This document shows positions 17,314 to 26,142 of a stretch of DNA of 64,000 nucleotides, one piece after another. Position 1 is the stretch's first letter. The number at the start of each line of letters is the position of its first letter. The notes beneath the pieces were generated by a model that was not told the DNA's origin, did not search any database, and worked only from the letters and a program-made list of their open reading frames with translations. The stretch spans positions 135,796 through 199,795 of the forward strand of contig NZ_JHWH01000009.1 in assembly GCF_000622145.1 (NCBI RefSeq), written 5' to 3'. Origin of the DNA: Paracoccus yeei ATCC BAA-599. GTDB lineage: Bacteria > Pseudomonadota > Alphaproteobacteria > Rhodobacterales > Rhodobacteraceae. Both the position numbers and the translations under genes were made by a program.

Positions 17314-18138
17314 TCAGGCCAGCGCGAGGACGGCAAAGCCCGCCCCCAGCGCCGTCAGGATCGCGCCGTCGCAGATTGCCGCGCGTTCCTGGTGCCGGCC
17401 AAGCCAGGCCTGGATCGCATAATCGGTCACCGGGAACAGGTTCACCGCGACCGGCAGGAAGCGTCCCAGGTTGAAGATGGCCACGATGGCGATGGCCTCG
17501 GCGAAATTCCCGGTCAGGATGGCGGCGGCGGTCGCCAGATACAGCAGCGGCGTCTGCACATAGGTCAGGTAATCCAGCCCCAGCGACAGTCCGTAAAGCC
17601 CGCCCACGACCCATTTCGGGAACCGCTGGCGCGCGTCATGGGGCACCTGCGCCCGGCGCTGCGGATAGGGCACACGCAGGAAATCCAGCTGATGGGCGCC
17701 ATAGACCAGCCCGATCAGCGCCAGAACCGCAAGGCCCGGGCCCGTGGCCAGGCCCGAGAACCCCAGCAGGGCCCCGATGCCACCCAGAAGCGCCCCGAGC
17801 GCCAGCGCCCCCACCGCATAGCCCGCGCCATGCGCGGCAAAAGTCGGCATCCAGTCCCGCAGCGCCCGCAGCCCCCTGCCGGTCGGCCTGAGCAGCGAGA
17901 TCGAGGAATAGCCGCACGGCGACCAGGTCGACAGCAACCCGCCCGCAAAGGCCGCGGCGCCGATCACGCCCCACAATCCTGCGGCGAGGTCCGGCAGGCC
18001 CCTGAGGACCAGGCCGCCCGCGCCCCCCACAATCAGGCTGCTGCCCAAAACAAGGGCACGGCTGACCCGCGAATAGCTGTCGGGGAAAACCGTGCAATCC
18101 TGCACGCCAGCAACCTCGTCCTGCGAAATCCAAGTCAC
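17314..18138 (-). CDS. mauF: Membrane protein MauF
   Basis: A 274-aa integral membrane protein with about seven hydrophobic helices, related to the DsbD/CcdA-like family, required for MADH biosynthesis. The motif STWSPCGYSSISLLRP and long Gly/Ala/Leu helices match MauF. GTG 18138 is chosen because AGGAGG lies 6 bases before it. A longer ATG start at 18216 has no such site. It is the first structural gene, 240 bases from the regulator, and its upstream gap holds the presumed mau promoter. Confidence 0.92.
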   Translation of the reverse strand: MTWISQDEVAGVQDCTVFPDSYSRVSRALVLGSSLIVGGAGGLVLRGLPDLAAGLWGVIGAAAFAGGLLSTWSPCGYSSISLLRPTGRGLRALRDWMPTFAAHGAGYAVGALALGALLGGIGALLGFSGLATGPGLAVLALIGLVYGAHQLDFLRVPYPQRRAQVPHDARQRFPKWVVGGLYGLSLGLDYLTYVQTPLLYLATAAAILTGNFAEAIAIVAIFNLGRFLPVAVNLFPVTDYAIQAWLGRHQERAAICDGAILTALGAGFAVLALA

Positions 18139-18187
18139 CTCACGCCTCCTCTCGTTCGGGACCCTTCGAAGGCCTGCCCGTCGCGAT

Positions 18188-18235
18188 GGAATTGATATTC
18201 CGTCGAAAAGGCACACCTGACAGTCATGTGACAGT
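18188..18235 (-). promoter_or_regulatory. Candidate MauR operator and mau promoter region
   Basis: Two copies of TGACAGT (18218-18224 and 18229-18235) lie 11 bases apart, one helical turn. GGAAT-TGAT-ATTCC (18188-18201) is a nearby inverted repeat. They lie 50-97 bases before mauF, where a LysR activator would bind. The actual contact bases are unproven. The surrounding gap, 18139-18378, is otherwise empty and more AT-rich near mauR. Confidence 0.4.
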
Positions 18236-18378
18236 GCGTCCGCCGCCTTGAGTTCGGAACCCCTATTTCGGCAACCACGGGCTGCAAAAACGCACAGCTG
18301 CCTGCGGAATCACGCGTTCGGCCAGCAAATGTTGAAGGAAAACGATTTTCCAGTCAGGAAAAACTGCCCAAAAAACGG

Positions 18379-19248
18379 CTAGGAAAACTCGTTCTTTGGT
18401 AGCAGGTCTGCCGATTCCTCGCGCAGCGCGAACAGGGACGACAGCCATGCCGACAACCGCCGCGCGATCGGATCGTCGCGCAGCGAAGGCTGGGACAGCA
18501 GCCAGATGTCGCGCGAAACGCCGGTTTCGGTCACGCACAGGTCGGCCCGCCCGCGCAGGCCTCCGGCCATGGTCTCGGGCAGGACGCCCAGGGCGCGGCC
18601 GCTGGACAGGATCTCGCGCATCAGGTTCAGGCTCGAGGTTTCCAGCCGCGGGTTGCGGGTGCCGGCCTTGTGGAACAGGGCCTCCATCTCGGGCATTTCG
18701 ATCAGCGCCTCGGGATAGGCGATCAGCAGCGGCTCGGGCACCGGCGCGCGGGGGCGCACCAGCACAAAGTCGATCTGCCCGATCCGCCGCATCAGGAACG
18801 AGCCCTGCTTGGGCCGGCCCAGGCGCAGGGCGAAATCGGCCTCCCACCGGGACATGTCGACGTTCTGGTCGGACGTGTCGATGCTGAGCGACAGGTCGGG
18901 CAGATCGGTCAGCAGCTGCGGCAACTGCGGGGCCAGCCAGTGTTCAGCGATGGCCGCGATGGTCGACAGGCGAAAGCGGCGCTGCGCAAGGTCGTGGCCG
19001 CGCAGCACGCGGCGTATTTCGTCGGCGGCCTTTTCCATGTCCTTGAGGCCGCGCAGGATTGCCATGCAGGCCTGCGTCGGCTGGCGCATGCCGTCCACCG
19101 CATCGAACAGGGTCAGCCCCATGTCCGTTTCCAGCCGGCCGATGCGGCGGCCCACCGTGGTTTCGTTGATCTGCAAAAGCCGCCCGGCCCGGGTGAACGA
19201 GCCGGTCTTGCAGACGGCGGAAACGATCCTGAAATCATCCCAGTTCAT
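18379..19248 (-). CDS. mauR: LysR-type activator MauR
   Basis: A 289-aa LysR regulator. The N-terminal winged helix-turn-helix covers residues 3-60 (FTRAGRLLQINETTVGRRIG), followed by a coiled linker and a periplasmic-binding-like effector domain. Position immediately upstream of mauF identifies it as MauR, the activator of mau expression. In P. denitrificans I recall mauR being divergent from mauF, whereas here it is co-oriented. AGGAGG lies 8 bases before ATG 19248. Confidence 0.82.
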   Translation of the reverse strand: MNWDDFRIVSAVCKTGSFTRAGRLLQINETTVGRRIGRLETDMGLTLFDAVDGMRQPTQACMAILRGLKDMEKAADEIRRVLRGHDLAQRRFRLSTIAAIAEHWLAPQLPQLLTDLPDLSLSIDTSDQNVDMSRWEADFALRLGRPKQGSFLMRRIGQIDFVLVRPRAPVPEPLLIAYPEALIEMPEMEALFHKAGTRNPRLETSSLNLMREILSSGRALGVLPETMAGGLRGRADLCVTETGVSRDIWLLSQPSLRDDPIARRLSAWLSSLFALREESADLLPKNEFS

Positions 19249-19364
19249 GCGGCCACCCTCCTGCCCGTCGCCAAGCGGGCCGACCGAAGCAGATAGGGCC
19301 TTGGCGGGCAATAGACCAGCGCCGCGAGACAGGCCCGGCCGCGCCCGGCCGCCTGGCTGCCGTC

Positions 19365-19781
19365 CTATCCCCCTGTCGCGGCGCCCGTGCCATAGCGCGC
19401 CATGCAGGTGGCCGGACCGCGCTGGGACAGGGCGGCCAGCCGCTGTTGCAGGGCGTCGCGCTTGCGCATTTCAGAGACGGGGTCGATGGGCACCCGCCTG
19501 CGCGGGCTGTCCAGGTCATAGCAGGTGCCATAGCCAAACCCGATGCCGCCGCCCCAGCCACGGCTCCTGAACCCACCCGCGCAGAAGCTGACGTTGCTGC
19601 GGCGCGCGCCGTCGTCCCAGGCATAGCCCCGGGCCAGGTTCTGGTTGACCTCGTTCAGAAGGCGCGAGACCTGGCGATATTCCGACGACACCTGCTGTTC
19701 GCATCGCTCCTGCGGCGTGCCGCATGAGGCCAGGGCAAGAAGCGTCGCGCAGGTGATGACAAGGCGGGTCATGGGCGGCAT
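19365..19781 (-). CDS. Small lipoprotein, unknown (138 aa)
   Basis: A short signal peptide ends in a lipobox (LALASC, cleavage before Cys20), so the product is a likely outer- or inner-membrane lipoprotein. The mature part is hydrophilic with Arg/Gln-rich helices and a central Gly-rich patch (GGFRSRGWGGGIGFGYG) flanked by cysteines. Met4 (19772) is an alternative start. I do not recognise the family. It stands alone between mauR and the glycosyltransferase gene. Confidence 0.7.
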   Translation of the reverse strand: MPPMTRLVITCATLLALASCGTPQERCEQQVSSEYRQVSRLLNEVNQNLARGYAWDDGARRSNVSFCAGGFRSRGWGGGIGFGYGTCYDLDSPRRRVPIDPVSEMRKRDALQQRLAALSQRGPATCMARYGTGAATGG

Positions 19782-19883
19782 CCGTGTTGCCGGTCCATGC
19801 TACGCCAGAAGCCCAGGCCGGGCGAGTCCTTGTTCGCGGAATTGCCAAAGGTTGCATGCGGGGCCGGGGCGCCGGCCCGTCCG

Positions 19884-22538
19884 TCACCCCCTGCCCTGGA
19901 TGCCCTCGGGCTGCTCGGACCCGGTTTCGCCGGGGGACCCGGGCTCCTCGCGTCGCTTCAGCCAGGCCAGCACGGGGGCGACGGCCAGCGACCAGTCGCG
20001 CGCCATGCGGGCGGCGTTCTGCGACACCTGCGCCAGCAGCGCGCGGTCGCTGTCGAGCGTCAGGATCATGTCGACGAAACTGTCCTCGCAGCCGGCCTCG
20101 GGCAGGATGAAGCCCGTGCTGCCGTGCTGGATCGCTTCCTCCATGGCGCCCACCTCGGTCGCCAGAACCACCACGCCGCAGCGCTGCGCCTCAAGCACCG
20201 ACAGGGGCAGCCCCTCGTAATGCGACGGCAGCACCATGACATCCGCGTCGGCCAGCAGCAGGGTCAGCGCTTCCTGCCCGCGCACCGGGCCCAGCATCCG
20301 CGTCTGGCGCGGGAACGAGAACTCGGCCCGGGCTGCGTCCACGACCGAGCCGCCGGCGATCGTCAGGTTGATCCGGGGCGCGCGCAGCGCCAGCGCGTGA
20401 TAGATCGACGACAGCCGGTGCACGCCCTTTTGCGGGTCCAGCCGGCCCATGAACAGCACGCGCAGGGGGGCTTGCGGGTCGCGCATGGCCCGCGTCTCCA
20501 TCACCGCGCGGGCGGCGCCGGAAGGCAGGGGGTAGCCGGGCGCGTTCACCACCGCCATCAGCTTTTCGCGCGGCACGCCCTGCCCGTGCATCCAGACCCG
20601 CAGCGCCTCGGAGCAGGTCAGGATCAGGTCATAGGCATATTCATAGGCCAGGGCCAGCTTGGGCGGGCCATAGCTGCGACCATAGGTGCTGCGTTCCAGC
20701 AGGTGTTCGTGGTCGATCATGGTGATGCCGCGCCGGCGCAGCTGGTCGGCGACCTTGTGCAGCGCGCCGGAATGGGCGTTGACGATCACGTCCATCGACG
20801 ACAGCAGGCCCATCAGGTCGGCCCGCTCCTGCGGATTGCCCCAGCTGGGTTCGGCCGTGCCCAGGAACTCGGTACCCGTCCAGTCGATGGCGCTGGCGTC
20901 GGGCATCCAGTTCACCGTCGCGAAGGCTTGCAGCGCCCAGCTGTCGGGATGGATCGGCCGGTCGCTGATGACGAACAGGTGGCAGCGATAGCCGTTCTGC
21001 GCCAGTTCGCGCGCCATCGAGGCCGCGACCTTTTCCACCCCGCCGAAGTCGAAGATCGGCAGGACAAAGCCCACATCCCGAAGCCCGGCCTGTTTCAGCA
21101 GCGGAAAGACCACCCCCCCGGCCGAGGGCTTGCGGGGGATTTCGACCGCCGTGGCGCGGTCCACCGCACCCCCCTGCGCGCGCCATTCCCAGGGCTGACC
21201 CAGGGCGGCGCGGAACCGGCTGCGCGCCAGTTGCAGCATGAAGCCGCGCAGCAGTTCCTGCGCGCTGGCCGTCCTGCGGTCCAGCCGGGCCATGTGCTCC
21301 AGCGCCATGCCCCAGCTGCGGACGCGAAAATCCGTCGGCGTATGGTCCAGCCGGCGCAACGCGTCCTCGGGGGCGGCCAGCAGGTCGCGCACCGCGGCCA
21401 GGTCGATCACCACCCCATCGGCCTGGCGGTCGGGGTTGCCCATGTCGCTGTCGATCCGATAGCCGGAGGTGGCGGGGTCCAGGAAGAACAGGTCAAGCTG
21501 GGGCCGCTCCCAGGCCCGGGTCCAGCGCCGCTCGGCGTTCCAGAAAAAGCTGTGCAGCAGCCGGTGGTCCTGCAGCCGGTCGGAAACCCCGTCGCGCAGG
21601 AACACCAGATAGGCCGGCGCGTGGTTGGCGAAGGGCTCGGCCAGATGCGCCATGATCTGCCGCTCAAGCTCGGCCAGGGTGATGTCGCGGCTTTGGCCAG
21701 GGTCGGTCTGCAGGCGCAGGGTGGCGCCCTCGCCCTCGATCACGGCAAAGCGGGGAAAGCGCGCGGCCTCGAGCGCCAGCAGCTTGGGGGTGTTGAACAG
21801 CCAGTCGTGCTTTTGTTCCAGGTGCCGGCGCAGTTCGGCGTCCAGGTCATGCGAATTGCTCAGCATGCTGACGGGGCGCTTGCGGTAAAGCAGCAGGGGC
21901 TGGGCGGCGGCCTGGCCGCGAAACCCCTTTTGGGCTGCCGACAGCCAGAAATCCCAATCCTCGTAGCCCCGCTTCATCGTCTCGTCGAAGCGGACGCCGG
22001 CGTCGAACACGCGGCGCCGGATCAGGCTGCCGGCCTCGCACAGGTTGATGCGAGCGTGGAACAGAAGGTCATACGCGCGTTCGGTGATATAGTGCCCGTC
22101 CTGGCCGAAGAAGTCGAAATCGGGATAGAACCAGTCGGCCTGCGGGGCGCTGTCCAGCAGCCGCCGCATGGCCGCGCCCGCGCCCGGTGCCAGCATGTTG
22201 TCGGCGTCCAGCAGAAAGATCGCGTCCAGGTCCGGGTCGCGCCGCAGGGCGGCGGCGATGCCGCGGTTGCGCGCCGCGCTGAGGCCCCCGTTGGTGCAGT
22301 GCAGGACCAGCATCCGGTCGCCCAGCACCGCCTGCCAGTCGGCCAGGCTTTCGCGGGTTTCGGCATAGGCGCAGCCGTCGTCGACGGCGATCACGCGCTG
22401 GATCGCGCCCGTCGCGATCTCGCGGTGGGCCGAGGCGAGGGCGTCGTCCAGCAGGACCGGATGGCCCTTGATCGGGACCACGACGCTGATGACGGGGGGC
22501 CTGGCCTGCGGGGCGCCGTCCTCCGGGGCGGGGGTCAT
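19884..22538 (-). CDS. Two-domain GT2-GT4 glycosyltransferase (884 aa)
   Basis: The N-terminal ~300 residues are a GT2 fold: ISVVVPIKGH at residue 16, GLSAARNRGI, a DADN metal site, and YEDWDFWL near residue 185. The middle linker (300-520) is unrecognised. The C-terminal ~360 residues are a GT4 GT-B fold, with IFDFGGVEKVAASMARELA at its start, a sugar-nucleotide domain with VLFMGRLDPQKGVHRL, and the EGLPLSVLEAQ acidic signature. The enzyme could add two successive sugars. It begins in an ATGA overlap with the upstream 473-aa gene, so the two probably act together. A surface-glycan or glycoprotein role is inferred from the neighbouring sulfotransferase. Confidence 0.85.
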   Translation of the reverse strand: MTPAPEDGAPQARPPVISVVVPIKGHPVLLDDALASAHREIATGAIQRVIAVDDGCAYAETRESLADWQAVLGDRMLVLHCTNGGLSAARNRGIAAALRRDPDLDAIFLLDADNMLAPGAGAAMRRLLDSAPQADWFYPDFDFFGQDGHYITERAYDLLFHARINLCEAGSLIRRRVFDAGVRFDETMKRGYEDWDFWLSAAQKGFRGQAAAQPLLLYRKRPVSMLSNSHDLDAELRRHLEQKHDWLFNTPKLLALEAARFPRFAVIEGEGATLRLQTDPGQSRDITLAELERQIMAHLAEPFANHAPAYLVFLRDGVSDRLQDHRLLHSFFWNAERRWTRAWERPQLDLFFLDPATSGYRIDSDMGNPDRQADGVVIDLAAVRDLLAAPEDALRRLDHTPTDFRVRSWGMALEHMARLDRRTASAQELLRGFMLQLARSRFRAALGQPWEWRAQGGAVDRATAVEIPRKPSAGGVVFPLLKQAGLRDVGFVLPIFDFGGVEKVAASMARELAQNGYRCHLFVISDRPIHPDSWALQAFATVNWMPDASAIDWTGTEFLGTAEPSWGNPQERADLMGLLSSMDVIVNAHSGALHKVADQLRRRGITMIDHEHLLERSTYGRSYGPPKLALAYEYAYDLILTCSEALRVWMHGQGVPREKLMAVVNAPGYPLPSGAARAVMETRAMRDPQAPLRVLFMGRLDPQKGVHRLSSIYHALALRAPRINLTIAGGSVVDAARAEFSFPRQTRMLGPVRGQEALTLLLADADVMVLPSHYEGLPLSVLEAQRCGVVVLATEVGAMEEAIQHGSTGFILPEAGCEDSFVDMILTLDSDRALLAQVSQNAARMARDWSLAVAPVLAWLKRREEPGSPGETGSEQPEGIQGRG

Positions 22539-23956
22539 GGCGCGGCTTCCCGCACCGGGCTGCTGTGACCCTGGGCTTCGTCCTGCGCCGCCGCACCGTC
22601 GCCGCGCGAGAAGCGGAAGCCCCGGAACAGGCCCCAGCTGAGGTCGTTCGGCACATCCGTCGCCAGCGACACGGCCATCAGGATGTCGGCCTTGCCGGTG
22701 ATCGGCTCGACCGGGATGCAATGGGCCTGGCCCCAGCCGCGCGCCGGCAGGCCCGTGACCCAGGGGCCCAGGCGGCGCTGCCAGAAGCCGTCCTCGTCCA
22801 CCCGGCCATGCGGGGCGACGCCGATGGCGAAGTTCAGGTTGGGCGCGCGGGCATGGCCCACCGTCACCAGGGCCGCGACATGCGACAGCCCCGCCAGATC
22901 CACGCCGCGGATGATCGCGCACACGGCCCCCTGGCGCGAGGGGTGGACAAAGATCGCATCCTCTTTCGACCAGAAATCGGTCGAGACATGGTCCTGGGCC
23001 GTCATGGGCAGCGCGAAAACCTCGGGCCGGGGCAGGGCCGAAGGCAGCACGAATTCCGCCCGGCGGATCGTGGTCGTGCCGCCGCCGGTAAAGGCCGGGG
23101 TGCAGGCGGGCAGGCGCACGCCGCCCAGCGACTGCCAGACCCGCAGGGCCAGCGTTTCCTCGGGCGCGGTGCCGGCCGAGATCCCGGCGCGGAACCGCGG
23201 GTCGGGCACCGGCAGGCCCAGGCCGATGGTCAGGTCCTCGCCGCCCGTCCAGGCCAGGCGCAGCCGGCAATCGCGGCCGACGCCGGCGACGGGCTCGTCC
23301 AGGACAAACCGCACCCAGCCCGTCTCGATCCCCATGTCGGGGATGGCGGCATAAAGGACATGCGCCTGGCCCGAGGCATCGCGGATTTCCGCGGCCAGAT
23401 CGCCGATCTGCGGCAGCACGACCTGCGGGAACCACAGGTCGATGGCCGACAGGCTGACCGCGTTCAGGGGCAGCGCCTGTTCGACGGATTGTCCGGGTTC
23501 AAGCACCAGCATCCGGCCGGTGGGCGGCCAGGCCAGGGTGCTGACCAGCTGCGGGTTGCCCAGGCTGTAAAGCAGGTTCTCGATTTCGCGCAGGCGGGTC
23601 GTGGTGGTCAGGCTGTCGGCGCGAAACTGCGCGGCGATGGCCCGCGCCTCGCCGGTACGGCGATGGGCTGCGGCGACCTCGTCCGCGAAAATCCCCAGCA
23701 GGGTCGCGCAGGCGGCTTCGGGTCGGGCGGGATCCAGCTCGACGATCATGGCCTGGGCATCCGGGCCCTCGGCCAGGGCCGCACGCATCGTCTCGGCGTG
23801 GCCGGCCAGTGCCACCGCCGCCAGGGCGGGCCGCGAAACCGGACCGTCGCGTCGGGCCGAAATGTCAGCCAATGCGATGGATTCAAGTGTCACGTTCTTG
23901 GGCAGAAGAGCGCGGACCATATCCTGCACGCGCTCATCGACAACAAACGAGATCAT
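22535..23956 (-). CDS. Uncharacterised 473-aa protein coupled to the GT2-GT4 enzyme
   Basis: It has no signal peptide or membrane helix. The first 120 residues are helical. The remainder is beta-rich, with pairs of jelly-roll-like segments (WVRFVLDEPVAGVGRDCRLR, LSHVAALVTVGHARAPNLNF) that resemble carbohydrate-binding-type domains. It may belong to a DUF6212-like family seen beside glycosyltransferases in Rhodobacterales, but I could not check this. ATG 23956 follows AGGG at about 10 bases. The 4-base overlap with the glycosyltransferase suggests one complex or a fixed ratio. Confidence 0.65.
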   Translation of the reverse strand: MISFVVDERVQDMVRALLPKNVTLESIALADISARRDGPVSRPALAAVALAGHAETMRAALAEGPDAQAMIVELDPARPEAACATLLGIFADEVAAAHRRTGEARAIAAQFRADSLTTTTRLREIENLLYSLGNPQLVSTLAWPPTGRMLVLEPGQSVEQALPLNAVSLSAIDLWFPQVVLPQIGDLAAEIRDASGQAHVLYAAIPDMGIETGWVRFVLDEPVAGVGRDCRLRLAWTGGEDLTIGLGLPVPDPRFRAGISAGTAPEETLALRVWQSLGGVRLPACTPAFTGGGTTTIRRAEFVLPSALPRPEVFALPMTAQDHVSTDFWSKEDAIFVHPSRQGAVCAIIRGVDLAGLSHVAALVTVGHARAPNLNFAIGVAPHGRVDEDGFWQRRLGPWVTGLPARGWGQAHCIPVEPITGKADILMAVSLATDVPNDLSWGLFRGFRFSRGDGAAAQDEAQGHSSPVREAAP

Positions 23957-23967
23957 GGACCAATTAC

Positions 23968-24004
23968 CCTGCAGTCTGCAATTATCCGTCTAAGGATTGT
24001 CAAT
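23968..24004 (-). promoter_or_regulatory. Candidate promoter and operator of the GT2-GT4 operon
   Basis: An 11-base palindrome, TGCAG-T-CTGCA, spans 23968-23978, just 11 bases before the ATG at 23956. A perfect -35-like TTGACA (minus strand, forward TGTCAA at 23997-24002) lies upstream. No clear -10 at the ideal spacing is seen. The rest of 23957-24159 shows no gene. Confidence 0.3.
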
Positions 24005-24159
24005 CTAGCACATAGTCTGCCCGTGGCGAGGGGGCGTGACGCCTCCTCTCCGGCTGAACCGTTGCCTAGCGGCAAATCGTCGACGGCGCCAGAGGGCCAG
24101 TCACGAAACCGTGCGGTTCCGAACCACGGCGACCGTCCGATCAGGGGGCGATGCTTGAC

Positions 24160-24891
24160 CTAGTGCCGCAAGCTGCGGGCCAGCACCGCCTCGACCGCCT
24201 GGCGGTCCATCGGTTCGCCCAGGAAATCGTGCATGCCGCGGATATAGTCGGGCCCCGAGACCAGCCCTTCGTAGTCCAGCATCATCGCGCAGTCGGGATG
24301 GGCCGCGGCATAGGCCAGAAACAGCTGCTCGGCCTGGCGCAACTGGGCAAAGACCTTTTCGCGCGGCTGCTTTGCCCACCAGCTGGACTTGGCGACCGCC
24401 TCGTGGTTGCGGCGCTGGAACAGGAAGCGCGCCTTGGGAAAGACGGTGCGCATGATGTCGAGGTGGTCGCGGAAAAAGGCCGCGTCCTCGTGAAAGCGGA
24501 TCTCTTTGAAGCCGCTGACCCGGCAATCCTTGGGCGGCCGCAGCACCTGGCGCACGAAAAGATCCATCAGGGCCAGGCTGAACTGGTCGGGATCGACCTT
24601 TTCGGCGCCCGCCCAGGGGTCCCAGGGCTTGCCCAGGATGGGTTTCAGATAGGGCCGCCGTTCGTCGCGGGGCTTTTCCAGGTCCTCGCGGCGCCAGCGG
24701 AACATCTCGTGTTCGCGCACCAGGTGGATGGCCTTGGCGAACAGATGGGTCAGGTTCGCATTCTCGCCCCGGATGGCGTAGCCGGGGATCGCGTTCAGCA
24801 GGTTCTGCGTCAGGGTCGAGCCCGAGCGTCCATAGGTGACGACGAACACGTACCCCCCCTGCGGGGCGTAAAGATGGCGATAGGCTGGCAT
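24160..24891 (-). CDS. Sulfotransferase family protein
   Basis: A 243-aa PAPS-dependent sulfotransferase fold. The 5'-phosphosulfate loop is TYGRSGSTLTQNLLNAIPGY (residues 19-38). The 3'-phosphate-binding Arg/Ser region follows at about residues 155-170 (RFLFQRRNHEAVAKSSWW). The size is typical of short bacterial members. Substrate unknown. Placement next to glycosyltransferases suggests sulfation of a surface glycan. AGGAG precedes ATG 24891 by about 9 bases. Confidence 0.8.
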   Translation of the reverse strand: MPAYRHLYAPQGGYVFVVTYGRSGSTLTQNLLNAIPGYAIRGENANLTHLFAKAIHLVREHEMFRWRREDLEKPRDERRPYLKPILGKPWDPWAGAEKVDPDQFSLALMDLFVRQVLRPPKDCRVSGFKEIRFHEDAAFFRDHLDIMRTVFPKARFLFQRRNHEAVAKSSWWAKQPREKVFAQLRQAEQLFLAYAAAHPDCAMMLDYEGLVSGPDYIRGMHDFLGEPMDRQAVEAVLARSLRH

Positions 24892-24980
24892 TCCTGGACG
24901 ACTCCTGGGGCAGGGGGCCGCGCGGGCCCGGGTCCAGCCTTAGCCCAACGCGCGGCCTGTCGAAAGACCGGGACCCTTCG

Positions 24981-25904
24981 TCAGGCAGTCAGGCGCTGCT
25001 TCAGCGCGGCGATGCGGCGGTCGTGGCGCGCCAGCGCCTCGGGCCCGCCTTCCAGCAGGATGTCGTCGCGCAGCTCCTGGGTGAACAGCGCCTCGGCCCG
25101 GGCCAGGCTGATGCCGCGCCCCTCGTGCATCTGGACAAAGCTGTCGGCCTTGCGCAGGAAGCGTTCGCCGACATGGACCGGGTGATAGACCATCCCGTTC
25201 GGCGTCATCCCGGCAATGCGACGATGCGACATGGGCGCGCCTTCGCGATAGGTTTCGGGGGTGGACAGGCGCCGGCCCATGCCGTTCAGGCCGCGGCAGC
25301 GAAAGCCGCCTTCGTTCAGCAGCGTCGCCATGAAGGATTCGTCGTTCGGCCAGCGCCGCGCCGGGTCCTGGGCCTGGGTTTCGGCAAAGCCCTGGGACAT
25401 GCGGCGCCGCGCCGCCAGCGCATGGTCCAGCGCCTTGCGGCTGGCGGCCACGATCGAGAAGTTGCAGGCGTGGACGCGGGGGCTGAAGGGCAGCATGACC
25501 GCGTGCCAGTTCCAGTTCGGGCCGGCCTCGTGCATCATGAAGGCCAGGAAATCCACGCCGGGATCGGCGAACAGGTCGAAGAACTCGCGCGCTTCGGCAA
25601 AGTTCAGCCGCACGTCGTATTCGACCAGCCAGTAACGGTCGTAATGGGGCAGCGCCTGCATCCCGACGTAAAGGAAGTAATCGCCGCAGAGCCAGCCGAA
25701 GTTCTTGGGCGTGTGCAGGCCCATCGCCTCGACATGGGCGCGGTCCAGGCCGATCTTGGCGCGGCCCTTGCCGACGTCGACAGGCCCGCCCCCTTCTTCG
25801 CAGATCAGCGCCACGTCGCGTCCCGAGGTTTCGCGCAGATAGTCGCAGAAGCTGCGCGTGGCCTCGTCAAAGATATGGGTCCGCAGCAAGACAAGTTCGC
25901 GCAT
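24981..25904 (-). CDS. Uncharacterised 307-aa protein, possible GT-A-like glycan enzyme
   Basis: ATG 25904 follows GGGAG at 7 bases. An upstream ATG at 25940 lacks such a site. There is no signal peptide. The motif HYDRYWLVEYDVRLNF near residue 95 resembles the acidic strand of GT-A glycosyltransferases, and FNYWNWHAVMLPF-like aromatic stretches follow. The family is not recognised. It is co-oriented with the sulfotransferase gene 89 bases downstream, supporting a common surface-glycan function. Confidence 0.6.
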   Translation of the reverse strand: MRELVLLRTHIFDEATRSFCDYLRETSGRDVALICEEGGGPVDVGKGRAKIGLDRAHVEAMGLHTPKNFGWLCGDYFLYVGMQALPHYDRYWLVEYDVRLNFAEAREFFDLFADPGVDFLAFMMHEAGPNWNWHAVMLPFSPRVHACNFSIVAASRKALDHALAARRRMSQGFAETQAQDPARRWPNDESFMATLLNEGGFRCRGLNGMGRRLSTPETYREGAPMSHRRIAGMTPNGMVYHPVHVGERFLRKADSFVQMHEGRGISLARAEALFTQELRDDILLEGGPEALARHDRRIAALKQRLTA

Positions 25905-26142
25905 CGCGATGCTCCCGCAATTTGGCATTTCCAGGGTCAAGCTCTAGGCAGGAAAGCGGGCGCGGGCAAGCTGCGGGCGGTTGCGGCGCCGGGCTGTGGC
26001 CGGCCGGGCACGCGGGCCTGCACAGCCGCAGGTTGCCCGTGGCCCTGGGCGGGAAGCTTTGGTATCGCAGCGCCGATTCCGGCGCTTGGTCCCGCATCGG
26101 GGCCAGCAAGCCGCAAGGAATGATGTCTGGCGAGGACCTGCG

